Part shown: positions 1 to 8,211 of the stretch, one piece after another
How the letters are laid out: every line of letters starts with the position of its first letter
Position numbering within the stretch: the first letter of the stretch is position 1
Source of the DNA: Desulfobulbaceae bacterium UBA2262
GTDB lineage: Bacteria; Desulfobacterota; Desulfobulbia; Desulfobulbales; Desulfurivibrionaceae
Reading direction: 5' to 3'
Assembly (NCBI GenBank): GCA_002347185.1
Contig: DDXK01000097.1
Coordinates: 8,333 to 47,324, forward strand
Length of the DNA: 38,992 nucleotides
Made by a program: the position numbers and the translations under genes
Notes under the pieces: generated by a model
Told to the model about the DNA's origin: nothing
Databases searched by the model: none
Seen by the model: the letters and a program-made list of their open reading frames with translations, nothing else

Positions 1-1576
1 CCCCGCCGGCGTAGGCAGGATCACGGCGCAGCCCGGAAAAATGGGCGAGCAGGCGGTTGGCCAGCTTCTTGCCCAGCTGCACCCCTTCCTGATCAAAGGA
101 ATTGATATTCCAGACAAAACCCTGCAGCACCACCTTGGCCTCGTAGAGGGCGAGCAGGGCCCCCATGGCGTAGGGGGTCAGGCGCTCGGCCAGCAACAGG
201 GAACTCGGCCGGTTGCCGGGAAAGCGCCGGTTGGGGTTGTCGCTCTCCTGGCCGAGGGCCAGGGCCAGGGCCTGGGCAAGCAGATTCGCCACCAGCTTTT
301 CCTGGGAGGTGGTGTTCTCGACCAGAAGATCCTCGCCGTACTGGCTCTGCCGGAAACCGATAAACTCGACGGGAACGAGGGAGGTGCCCTGATGGATCAG
401 CTGATAGAAGGCATGCTGACCGTTGGTTCCCGGCTCCCCCCAGACCACGGGGCCGCTCTCCCAGGCCAGGGGCCTGCCCTGCCGGGTCACGGACTTGCCG
501 TTGCTTTCCATGTCGCATTGCTGCAGGTGGGCGGCGAAACGGAGCAGGGCCTGGCTGTAGGGCAGGATGGCCACGCTTGCACAGCCGAGGAAATTACGGT
601 TCCAGATGCCGAGCAGGGCGAGAAGCAGGGCCGGATTTTTGCGCAGCTCCGGCTCCTCGGCGGCCAGGTCCATGGCATGCGCGCCCGCCAGGATTTCGAG
701 CACCTGTTGGTGGCCGAGGGCGAAGCCGAGCATCACCGCCCCCACCATGGAGGTGGCGCTGTAACGGCCGCCGATGTAATCGAACATGAAGAAGGAACGC
801 AGGTAGCGGGCCGGATTGTCCATGGGCGAGCCCTTGCCGGTGACGGCAAGAAAATGGCGCTCCGGCGCAAGCCCGGCCGCAGCAAAGGCCTTGCGGACCA
901 GCTCTTCGTTGGTCAGGGTCTCCAGGGTCGAGCCGCTCTTGGAAACGACATTGACCAGGGTTCTCTTCAGGTCAAGCCCGGCCAGGACCGCCGCCGCGTC
1001 GTCGGGATCGACGTTGCTGATGAAATGCACCCGGCGTCCCGGCAGGCGGAAGGCGGCCAGGGCCAGATAGAGGGCGCGCGGGCCGAGATCGGAACCACCG
1101 ATTCCTATCTGGACCAGATCGGTGAAGGGTTCCCCCTGCGCATTGACGATGGCGCCCGCCGCCAGCTCTTCGAGGAACCTGGCCAGCTTGGCCAGCTCCT
1201 CCCTGGCCGCCTCCGAAGCCTCCGGCGCGGCGGCCGGCTCGCCAAAAACATCGCGGCAGGCCGTATGCAGCACCTGCCGCTCCTCGCTGGGATATCCTTC
1301 GATGCGATTCAGCACCGCGCCCCGCCGCATCAGAGCAAACTGGGCCACGGCGCCGCTCTCGTCGGCGAGCTCCTGCAGGGCATCAAGCACCGCCCCGTCG
1401 ACGCGCTGGGTGCCGTAGAGCAGGGTGAAGCCCGCGGCCGTGCAGCGGCAGGCCCTGAGCCGCTCCGGACTCAGCAGGCCCGGCCGGGTCAGATCGCAGG
1501 GAGCGGCCGCCAGTTGCCGCAGGCGCGCGACGCTCTTGTAGCCGTTGAAATCGCCAGAAAAAAATGTCCCTTCCAC
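1..1576 (-). CDS. pgi: Glucose-6-phosphate isomerase (3' end beyond window)
   Basis: Interconverts glucose-6-phosphate and fructose-6-phosphate in cytoplasmic glycolysis and gluconeogenesis. Translating the minus strand from a GTG at 1576 gives about 525 residues with no stop before the window edge. The family is usually about 550 residues, so only the last few dozen are missing. Seen in the frame: IGIGGSDLGPRALYL near 1080-1130 (sugar-phosphate binding loop), FDYIGGRYSATSMVGA near 730-790 (family signature) and VWNINSFDQEGVQLGKKLA near 60-115 (C-terminal active-site region). The GTG is preceded by a GGAGGAGAG-like ribosome site and the frame opens directly on VEGTFFSGDFNGYK. It is divergent from the J-domain gene. 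The long plus-strand frame over this gene is a shadow. Confidence 0.93.
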   Translation of the reverse strand, partial: MEGTFFSGDFNGYKSVARLRQLAAAPCDLTRPGLLSPERLRACRCTAAGFTLLYGTQRVDGAVLDALQELADESGAVAQFALMRRGAVLNRIEGYPSEERQVLHTACRDVFGEPAAAPEASEAAREELAKLARFLEELAAGAIVNAQGEPFTDLVQIGIGGSDLGPRALYLALAAFRLPGRRVHFISNVDPDDAAAVLAGLDLKRTLVNVVSKSGSTLETLTNEELVRKAFAAAGLAPERHFLAVTGKGSPMDNPARYLRSFFMFDYIGGRYSATSMVGAVMLGFALGHQQVLEILAGAHAMDLAAEEPELRKNPALLLALLGIWNRNFLGCASVAILPYSQALLRFAAHLQQCDMESNGKSVTRQGRPLAWESGPVVWGEPGTNGQHAFYQLIHQGTSLVPVEFIGFRQSQYGEDLLVENTTSQEKLVANLLAQALALALGQESDNPNRRFPGNRPSSLLLAERLTPYAMGALLALYEAKVVLQGFVWNINSFDQEGVQLGKKLANRLLAHFSGLRRDPAYAGG

Positions 1577-1896
1577 AGCCTCTCCTCCCTCTCGCCTTTC
1601 CTTCCCCATCCTTCTCCCACCCCTGCGGCGAAAAGTGAGCACCTGCCCAAAGGGCTCCTCCCCGGGAAAATTCCCCTCACCGCCAAGAAAATTGGTAAAA
1701 AATTGAAATCACTTATGCTATATGCTAAGAATGATTATCCACTCGCTGGTCCAAGCCGCCGACAGCAGGTGACGGTATCATAGCATAGAGGGGCCTCGGG
1801 GATGCAACCGAGTTGTGGGCTGCCTCATTTTTTCCTGGCCAGGACAATGAAGCAGACCCCTTTTTCTCTTCAAAAGACAGGACTCTGACTTGCGCC
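1577..1896. other. Intergenic region between divergent pgi and J-domain gene
   Basis: About 320 bases with no convincing gene. The part at 1690-1745 is AT-rich and contains a tandem TATGCTA repeat and one TTATCCAC string. It most likely holds the two divergent promoters. I could not place -35/-10 boxes with confidence. Confidence 0.5.
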
Positions 1897-2760
1897 ATGG
1901 AAGCGGTTGCCGCTGAACAGGAACTCTTTCGCGCCTGCGAAATCATCTTCGGGCCCGATCTCCACATCTCCCGGGACTTCCTCGAATATCTGCAGCTGTC
2001 CGGCATCAAGAGCGCCTACCGCCAGCGGGCCATGGAAACGCACCCCGACCGGGCGGCCCTGGAAAACGCCGAGATGCAGCGCCAGCGTCACGACCTTTTT
2101 CTCTCGGTGCAGGAAGCGTACGAAAACCTGGTCACCTTTCTCGACGCCAGGGAAAAGGGCTACCAGCTGCCTCCCGGAGCACCGCCCCCGCCCCCCCGTC
2201 CGGCCGCCAGGCCCGCCTCCAGGCGGCCACCCAGCCACGCGGCCAACGGGAACAGAGACGACCGCAGCGAACAGCGGCCCCACGGCAAGGCCTCCTGCGA
2301 CAACGGCCAGCAGCACAATCTCCACTGGGACATCGACAGCCTCTATCAGGGGCCGCTTCCCAACCGCCGTCTGCTCCTCGGCCATTTCCTCTACTACTCC
2401 GGCCTGATCAACTGGCGAACCATCATCCAGGCCCTGATCTGGCAACGCACCGAGCGGCCGCGCCTGGGAGAGCTGGGACAGCGCTTCGGCCTGCTCAGCG
2501 AGGAGGAGGTGATCCAGATCCTCCGCAATCGTCCCGGCAGAGCGCCTTTCGGCAAGGCCGCCCTTGAGCTTGGCCTGCTCTCCGAACCCCAGCTGCAGAT
2601 GCTGATCTTCCACCAGAAGCGGCTGCAGAAGAAATTCGGCGAATTCTTCCTCGAAAAGAAGCTTCTTGACCCGGAAGAGCTCCGCGAGCTGCTGGACCGC
2701 TACCAGGAACACAACGCGGAGATCGCCCGGCGCACCCAAGGTGCGCGATTCCGGCCCTGA
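1897..2760 (+). CDS. J-domain protein with C-terminal GspE-N-like helical repeats
   Basis: Protein of 287 residues. The N-terminal part has a J-domain-like segment: IKSAYRQRAMETHPDRA, with the HPD motif that in DnaJ-type co-chaperones stimulates Hsp70 ATPase, then a helix ending in QEAYENL. A proline-, arginine- and glycine-rich linker follows (about residues 90-140). The C-terminal part (about 150-280) has repeated units such as LGELGQRFGLLSEEEVIQIL and FGEFFLEKKLLDPEELRELL. These resemble the small N-terminal domain of type II secretion/type IV pilus ATPases (MshEN/GspE-N). The frame opens further upstream at a TTG (1813), but the ATG at 1897 starts just before the conserved region and has AGGA upstream. 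The client or partner is unknown. A role linking chaperone activity to a secretion or pilus machine is inference. Confidence 0.7.
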   Translation: MEAVAAEQELFRACEIIFGPDLHISRDFLEYLQLSGIKSAYRQRAMETHPDRAALENAEMQRQRHDLFLSVQEAYENLVTFLDAREKGYQLPPGAPPPPPRPAARPASRRPPSHAANGNRDDRSEQRPHGKASCDNGQQHNLHWDIDSLYQGPLPNRRLLLGHFLYYSGLINWRTIIQALIWQRTERPRLGELGQRFGLLSEEEVIQILRNRPGRAPFGKAALELGLLSEPQLQMLIFHQKRLQKKFGEFFLEKKLLDPEELRELLDRYQEHNAEIARRTQGARFRP

Positions 2761-2844
2761 TGCCCTTGCCGCTCTTTTTTTCCCGCCAGACCGGGGTCAT
2801 CCGGCCGCAACCCGCCCGGACCTGCCCAGGAATAGTGCCAGACG

Positions 2845-4683
2845 ATGATCTACAATAACCTCATCTATCTGCTCGTCGTCATCCTGGTGCTCACCACCGG
2901 CGGCGCCCCGGAGGCCCCGCAGCTGCCCTGGCCGGCCGCCCTCGTCCTCCTCCTGGCCAAGGGCGCTCTCCTCGCCTGGCTGAGCCGCTCTTCCTTCCGA
3001 GGCGGCAAGCTCGCCGGCGCGGCGGATTATTTCGCCGTGGAGCAGCGCCTCTCAATCCTGGCCATTGTCATCTTCAGCATCGACATCTATCTTCTCGAAG
3101 GGCAATACTATCTGGCCCGCCTCCCTTTCGCCGCGGCGCTGCCGGTGCTGGGCCACCTGGCCGGCCTCCTCCTCTTTTCCGGCTACCTGACCATCATCTG
3201 GCTCGCGGCCTTTCCCAGCTACAAGAGGATTTTCCAGCGGGAGTTTTCCGCGCGCGCCTTTCTCGCCGCCAACCTGAAAGTCAACCTCGCCATTGTCCTG
3301 CCCTGGCTGCTCCTCTCCCTGCTTTTCGACCTGCTGGCCCTGGCCCCACTGCCCGCCGCGAAAAAATTCCTTGCCTCGCCCTGGGGGGAACCTCTCCTGC
3401 TCCTCTTTTTCTTCCTGACCCTGGCCTTTTTCCTGCCCGCGGCCGTTGTCCGCCTCTGGAACTGCACGCCGCTGCCCCCCGGCCCGATCCGGGAGCGGAT
3501 CGAGGCCTTCTGCCGCCAGGAAGGGCTGCGCTTTGCCGAAATCATGATCTGGCCGCTTTTTGAAGGCAGAATGCTCACCGCCGGTGTCATGGGCCTCAGC
3601 CGCCACTTCCGTTACCTGCTCGTCACCCCGGCGCTGCTGGAGTCCATGCACCCGGAGGAGATCGAAGCGGTCATGGCCCACGAAATCGGCCACGTCAAGC
3701 GCCACCACCTGCAGCTCTACCTGCTGCTCTTCCTGGGCTTCGGCCTGCTGGCCCAGCTGAGCAGCGCCCCCCTCCTCCTGCTCCTCCTCAATTCCGACTT
3801 CTTCTACTGGCTGGTCCTCGTCACCGGCCAGGGCCCGGAGAAGATCCTCGGCCTGGCCAGCACCTTCATCATGCTCGCCCTGATGCTCCTCTATTTCCGC
3901 TACCTTTTCGGCTTTTTCATGCGCAACTTCGAACGGCAGGCGGATCTCTTCGCCCTGCAGGCCATGGGGAAAGCCTCCCCCCTCATCCGGGTCTTCGAAA
4001 AAATCGCCTGGCTGAGCGGCAAGATCCGGGATCTGCCCAGCTGGCATCACTTCGGCCTCGGCGAGCGCATAGACTTTCTGCGCGCCTGCGAGGAAAGTCC
4101 CAGCCGGGCCGAGCGCCACCACCGCAAGGTTTATCTGACCCTGCTTGCCTACCTGCTGCTCCTGGCCACGGGCACCGTGGCCCTTTGGCAAATGCCCGCC
4201 GATTTCCTGGGCGAGGCCCCGAAAAGCCGCTTCGTCGAGGCGCTTATCCGCCAGAAAATCAGGGAAGAACCGACCAGTGCCGTCTGGCCGCAGCTGCTGG
4301 GCGATCTCCATTACAGCCAGAAACGCTACCAAGAGGCCCTTGCCGAATACAGCCAGGCCCTGCGCCTGGCGCCAGACAATGTCGAGGCCCTGAACAACCT
4401 GGCCTGGCTGCTGCTCACCGTGGAGCAGACCGAGCTGCGCGATCCGGCCAGGGCCCTGATCCTGGCCAGACAGGCAAGCTTCCGCCAGAAGAGCGCCCAT
4501 GTCCTCGACACCCTGGCCACCGCTTACTGGGCCAACGGCCTGCCCGAGCTGGCCATTGCCGTGGAAAAGGAGGCCCTGCTGCTGGCCGGGAAGAATCAGG
4601 AGTTCTACCGCGGCCAGATCGAACGCTTCCGCACCACCACCTACGGGCGGCATGCCCCTTTTCCGGAACCGGAACCACGCTGA
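2845..4683 (+). CDS. M48-family membrane metalloprotease with TPR tail
   Basis: Integral membrane zinc peptidase of 612 residues. Several hydrophobic segments fill the first about 210 residues. The catalytic motif HEIGH is at 279-283 within a VMAHEIGHVKRHH context, and the third zinc ligand is probably E363 in FERQADLFAL, as in HtpX/Ste24/BepA-type M48 enzymes. Two or three more membrane segments lie between and after these motifs. The C-terminal 130 residues form tetratricopeptide-like repeats (YQEALAEYSQALRLAPDNVEALNNLAWLL in part), probably a substrate- or partner-binding module. M48 plus TPR is the BepA arrangement, but BepA is periplasmic whereas this protein is clearly polytopic. A role in membrane-protein quality control is inferred. 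It ends 41 bases before cobO, so the two may be co-transcribed. Confidence 0.85.
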   Translation: MIYNNLIYLLVVILVLTTGGAPEAPQLPWPAALVLLLAKGALLAWLSRSSFRGGKLAGAADYFAVEQRLSILAIVIFSIDIYLLEGQYYLARLPFAAALPVLGHLAGLLLFSGYLTIIWLAAFPSYKRIFQREFSARAFLAANLKVNLAIVLPWLLLSLLFDLLALAPLPAAKKFLASPWGEPLLLLFFFLTLAFFLPAAVVRLWNCTPLPPGPIRERIEAFCRQEGLRFAEIMIWPLFEGRMLTAGVMGLSRHFRYLLVTPALLESMHPEEIEAVMAHEIGHVKRHHLQLYLLLFLGFGLLAQLSSAPLLLLLLNSDFFYWLVLVTGQGPEKILGLASTFIMLALMLLYFRYLFGFFMRNFERQADLFALQAMGKASPLIRVFEKIAWLSGKIRDLPSWHHFGLGERIDFLRACEESPSRAERHHRKVYLTLLAYLLLLATGTVALWQMPADFLGEAPKSRFVEALIRQKIREEPTSAVWPQLLGDLHYSQKRYQEALAEYSQALRLAPDNVEALNNLAWLLLTVEQTELRDPARALILARQASFRQKSAHVLDTLATAYWANGLPELAIAVEKEALLLAGKNQEFYRGQIERFRTTTYGRHAPFPEPEPR

Positions 4684-4724
4684 AGCCGGGCCTGTGCCCG
4701 AGAGGACAAACTCAGGAGGAAGAG

Positions 4725-5249
4725 ATGGCGGCCCGGGGGCTTATCATCATCAATACCGGCAACGGCAAGGGCAAGACCACGGCGGCCATCGGCCAGGCAG
4801 TGCGGGCGGCCGGCCACGGCATGCGGGTCTGCATCGTCCAGTTTATCAAGGGCCAGGCCCGGACCGGAGAGGCTCTCGCCCTGGAGCGGGCCTTTGCCGG
4901 CCAGATCGAGCTGCACGTCACCGGCTGCGGCTTCACCTGGCAGCAGGAGGAGGCAAAAGTACGGACGGCTGCCCTGGCCGGCTGGGCGCTGGCCAGAGAG
5001 AAGCTCGGCGACGCGGCCTACGGCATGGTGATCCTGGAGGAGCTCACCTATCTGGTGGGCCTGGGCCTGGTGGCCGAAGAGGAAATCATCGCCAGCCTCA
5101 AGGCGAGGCCACCCGGACAGCATGTGGTGATCACCGGCCGGAACGCCAGCCCCGGGCTTCTTGCCCATGCGGATCTGGTCACGGAGATGCGGGAGGTGAA
5201 GCACCCTTACCAGCAGGGCATCCTGGCCCAGAAGGGCGTCGAGTTCTGA
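4725..5249 (+). CDS. cobO: Cob(I)yrinic acid a,c-diamide adenosyltransferase
   Basis: Transfers the 5'-deoxyadenosyl group of ATP to the cobalt of corrinoids, in adenosylcobalamin synthesis or salvage (CobA/CobO/BtuR family). The 174-residue product has the typical family length. The P-loop GNGKGKTT lies at residues 12-19. The family strings VQFIKGQ, ILEELTYLVGLGLV and HVVITGRNA follow, with the conserved EMREVKHPYQQGI.AQKGVEF ending. The ATG at 4725 has a strong AGGAGGA ribosome site four bases upstream. No other cobalamin genes are in the window. Confidence 0.95.
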   Translation: MAARGLIIINTGNGKGKTTAAIGQAVRAAGHGMRVCIVQFIKGQARTGEALALERAFAGQIELHVTGCGFTWQQEEAKVRTAALAGWALAREKLGDAAYGMVILEELTYLVGLGLVAEEEIIASLKARPPGQHVVITGRNASPGLLAHADLVTEMREVKHPYQQGILAQKGVEF

Positions 5250-5270
5250 GGGGCGAAAAAACAGGCGGGC

Positions 5271-5951
5271 TCAGCCGGGAACTTTCCCCCCGAGATCGAG
5301 GTCGGCCAGGGATCTTCCCTCGGCCAGGGCCAGCCCGAGCCGACGCCCGTACTGGTGGGCCTCCTCCAGCTGCTCTCTGGCATGGCCGTAGCGTGGATAA
5401 TACCTGCCCAGGAACCTGCCCTTCTCCGGCACCCTGCCGGCCAGCTTGAGAAAAACGCCGATGGTCCGCCACGGCTCCCGACTCGGGTGGGCGAAGATCA
5501 TCCGGTTGACCACCCGGGCCCCGCAGCGGGCAAGCTGCCAGGAGAGCGTCCACCAGTGCATGCGCCAATAGCCGCGGCAGGAGATGAGCGGCACCACCTG
5601 CTGGCCGGCAAAAAGCCGCCGCCCATCGCGGTCGAGCAGGGAAAGCACCGGGCCGCTGGGGTTATATGACCAGGTCGGACCAGCAAGGATGAGCAGATCG
5701 TACCTTGCCCGGCACAGGTCGCTCAGGGGCTGGATGGGAATGCGGCCGCGCAGGAAAGTGATCAGCATCATGGCCAGGGTGGCGGAGATGGTGCCGATGG
5801 GAAACTTGAGCGGCGTGCGTGGCATAAGCCGCTCCTCGCGCACCGTCACCCCTGCTTCGGCCAGGCCGGCGCTCAGGCGATGGATGAGCCCCGCGGTCTG
5901 GGCGCTGAACGAATAGTAGATGATGAGTACCCTGGCGGCGTTGCGGCCCAT
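5271..5951 (-). CDS. Flavodoxin-like (NADPH:quinone reductase-type) protein
   Basis: Soluble protein of 226 residues. The N-terminus RVLIIYYSFSAQT matches a flavodoxin-type FMN phosphate-binding strand-loop. LLILAGPTWSYNPSGPVLSLL matches the second FMN-contact region (GxPTW...). Such proteins bind FMN and carry electrons or reduce quinones; the exact partner is unknown. The ATG at 5951 follows AAGGAGAGC directly upstream. The frame extends further upstream without conserved sequence. It is convergent with cobO (21 bases between stops) and divergent from the metallophosphoesterase gene. Confidence 0.75.
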   Translation of the reverse strand: MGRNAARVLIIYYSFSAQTAGLIHRLSAGLAEAGVTVREERLMPRTPLKFPIGTISATLAMMLITFLRGRIPIQPLSDLCRARYDLLILAGPTWSYNPSGPVLSLLDRDGRRLFAGQQVVPLISCRGYWRMHWWTLSWQLARCGARVVNRMIFAHPSREPWRTIGVFLKLAGRVPEKGRFLGRYYPRYGHAREQLEEAHQYGRRLGLALAEGRSLADLDLGGKVPG

Positions 5952-6124
5952 GCTCTCCTTAGTCCCCTTGCCTCTCCGGCCCTTGCGATGTTGCCCTATT
6001 TTGCCAGATTGCCCTGACGCTTCAAGATTTTTTTCTATCCGGCCGCCCAAAAGATGGGGTAGAGTGGCGGAGACAGGCCACCGGGCCTGGCCGACGCGAC
6101 AACGGCGATCACGAGGGGGAGGGC

Positions 6125-6781
6125 ATGCGAATCATCGCCTTTGGCGACATCCACCAGCAAGAGGGAAGAAGCGCGGAGATTCCCGGCCTGACCGCGGCGG
6201 CGCTGCTTCTTCTCACCGGCGACCTGACCAATTTCGGCGGCCGCGGCGAGGCTGCCGCGGTGCTTGCGGGCCTGACCGCCAGCAACCCGCGCATCCTTGG
6301 TGTTGCCGGCAACCTCGACCGCCCGGAAGTGGAGGCGCTGCTCGTCGAGCAGCAACGCAGCCTGCACGGCCGAGGCGTGGTCCTAGGCCAGGTGGGCATC
6401 TTCGGGGTGGGCGGCTCCAACCCCACCCCCTTCCACACCCCCAACGAATTTTCCGAAAAAGAACTCGAAAAGCTGCTGAGCGCCGGCCACGAGGCAGTAC
6501 GCCACTGCCCCTTCCGGATCCTGGTTTCCCATCCGCCGCCGCACAAAACCGCCACCGACCGCCTCGCCACGGGCGCCCATGTGGGCAGCACGGCGGTGCG
6601 CGCCTTCATCGAAGCCCAGCAGCCGGACCTCTGCCTCTGCGGGCACATCCACGAGGCCCGCGGGCTGGACGCCATCGGCCGCACCCGGATCATCAACCCC
6701 GGCCTGCGGCAGGAAGGCGGCTGGATCGAGATCACCGTTGCGGAGGACGGCATCAGGGCCGACCTGCACACCTCACCATAG
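6125..6781 (+). CDS. Calcineurin-like metallophosphoesterase
   Basis: Cytoplasmic phosphoesterase of 218 residues using a two-metal centre. The five family motifs are present in order: GDIH near residue 8, GDLTNFGGRGE near 36, GNLDRPE (the usual GNHD block with Leu for His), SHPPPH and GHIHEARG. The His-to-other change in block III is common in the YfcE-like branch. The substrate cannot be told from sequence. The stop TAG overlaps an AGGAG that serves hemG, which starts 15 bases downstream, so the two are probably translated from one message. Confidence 0.85.
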   Translation: MRIIAFGDIHQQEGRSAEIPGLTAAALLLLTGDLTNFGGRGEAAAVLAGLTASNPRILGVAGNLDRPEVEALLVEQQRSLHGRGVVLGQVGIFGVGGSNPTPFHTPNEFSEKELEKLLSAGHEAVRHCPFRILVSHPPPHKTATDRLATGAHVGSTAVRAFIEAQQPDLCLCGHIHEARGLDAIGRTRIINPGLRQEGGWIEITVAEDGIRADLHTSP

Positions 6782-6796
6782 GAGACCACCAGCGCC

Positions 6797-8164
6797 ATGC
6801 CGGAAACACATGAAACCATCATCGTCGGCGCCGGGCTTTCCGGTCTGAGCGTCGCCCATTTTCTTTCCAGCCGGGAGCCGGAACGGGAGATCCTTATCCT
6901 CGAACAGGAGGAGCGGCCGGGCGGCGCGGTCAAATCCTTTCGGGAACAGGGCTACCTGGCCGAATGGGGCCCGCACGGCTTTCTGGACAACAACCCGGCC
7001 AGCCGGGCCCTGCTGGCCGAAACCGGCCTGGAGAAAATCGCCCAGAAGGCGCCGCTGGGCAGCTTTGTCCGCTATGTCTGCCACCAGGGCCGGCTGGTGC
7101 AGCTCCCCCAGCAACCACAGGCCCTGCTCGCCAGCCCCCTGCTCTCGCCCCTGGGCAAGCTGCGGCTCCTCGGCGACCTCTTCGTCCGGCCGGTTGCGGC
7201 CGAGCAGAGCCTGGCCCAGTGGGCGGCCCACCGCTTCGGCCCCCAGGTGCTGCCCCTGGTGGACGCCGCCGCCACCGGGACCTTTGCCGGCGACTACGAA
7301 CGCCTCAGCATGGACGCGGTGATGCCCGGGGTGCGCCGTCTGGAAAAAGAAGCGGGTTCGGTGCTGAGGGGACTCTTCGCCAAAAGGAAGAACAAAGGGG
7401 AGAAGGCAGGAATCCTGCCGGCCATGACCAGCTTTCCGCAGGGCATGGAACAGCTGGTGACCACGCTGGCGGCCCGGGCCCAAGTGCGCTACCGGACGCC
7501 GGTCGCCGCCATCCGCCGGCAGGAAGGTTTCTGGACAATCGACACCGGGGCCGGCTCCTACCGGAGCAAGCTCCTGGTCCTGGCCCTGCCGATCAACGGC
7601 AGCCTCCGGCTTCTGGCCGGCCATCGCCCGCCCCTGCCCAGCATCCCCACCGCCACCATCGCCACCGTGGCCCTGGGCTTCGGCAGGGAGGCGCGGGTGC
7701 CCTTCGGCTTCGGCTACCTGGCGCCGGAACGGGAGCAGCGCTTTGCCCTGGGCGCGCTTTTTTCCACCCACATGTTTCCGGGCCGCGCCCCTAATGATTG
7801 CGTCCTGCTCGAAGCCCTGGTCGGCGGCCGCCGCCATCCGGAGCGGCTGGAGCTTTCCGACGAGGAGCTGGTCGGCAGGATCTGCGACGACCTCGGCCAG
7901 CTGCTCCACCTGCCAAAACCGCCCAGCTTCGCCAGGGTCCTGCGGAGCGGCAACGGGATCCCGCAGCTGGAAAAAGGCCATCTCGCCCTGCTCGCCTGGA
8001 AGGAACGGCTGGAAGCCAGCGAGCCTGGGCTTTTCCTCTGCGGCTTTGGCTGGGAGGGAATCGGGATGAACGACATGATGAAGGGCGCGAGCGCGGTGGC
8101 GGAAAAAATCCTGAGCGGAGCCGGGGGCAGAGAGCAGGCCGAGGTGAAGCCGGTCTACTTCTGA
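6797..8164 (+). CDS. hemG: Protoporphyrinogen/coproporphyrinogen oxidase (HemY type)
   Basis: FAD-dependent oxidase acting late in heme synthesis. Protein of 455 residues, usual for the family. The N-terminal dinucleotide-binding motif IIVGAGLSGLSVA is at residues 9-21. It is followed by LEQEERPGGAVKS (FAD ribose contact) and EWGPHGFLDNNPA (the family's GPxxF segment). The C-terminal FLCGFGWEGIGMNDMMKGA is the conserved FAD-closing motif. Whether the substrate is proto- or coproporphyrinogen cannot be decided here. It is coupled to the upstream metallophosphoesterase and convergent with dnaA (47 bases between stops). The heme demand of the nearby eight-heme cytochrome is a natural context but not proof of linkage. 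Confidence 0.9.
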   Translation: MPETHETIIVGAGLSGLSVAHFLSSREPEREILILEQEERPGGAVKSFREQGYLAEWGPHGFLDNNPASRALLAETGLEKIAQKAPLGSFVRYVCHQGRLVQLPQQPQALLASPLLSPLGKLRLLGDLFVRPVAAEQSLAQWAAHRFGPQVLPLVDAAATGTFAGDYERLSMDAVMPGVRRLEKEAGSVLRGLFAKRKNKGEKAGILPAMTSFPQGMEQLVTTLAARAQVRYRTPVAAIRRQEGFWTIDTGAGSYRSKLLVLALPINGSLRLLAGHRPPLPSIPTATIATVALGFGREARVPFGFGYLAPEREQRFALGALFSTHMFPGRAPNDCVLLEALVGGRRHPERLELSDEELVGRICDDLGQLLHLPKPPSFARVLRSGNGIPQLEKGHLALLAWKERLEASEPGLFLCGFGWEGIGMNDMMKGASAVAEKILSGAGGREQAEVKPVYF

Positions 8165-8211
8165 GGCCCTCCCTTCCGGACAGCGAGCGCCGCTGGCAGC
8201 GCCCTCTTGCC

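Noticed and set aside
1734..1742. TTATCCACT, DnaA-box-like, between pgi and the J-domain gene
   Set aside because: A single near match far from dnaA; expected by chance in an AT-rich promoter region.
41..1783. Long plus-strand open frame of 580 codons
   Set aside because: Antisense shadow of pgi; the minus-strand frame contains the conserved isomerase motifs, while the plus frame has low-complexity Gly/Gln/Ala composition typical of GC-rich shadows.
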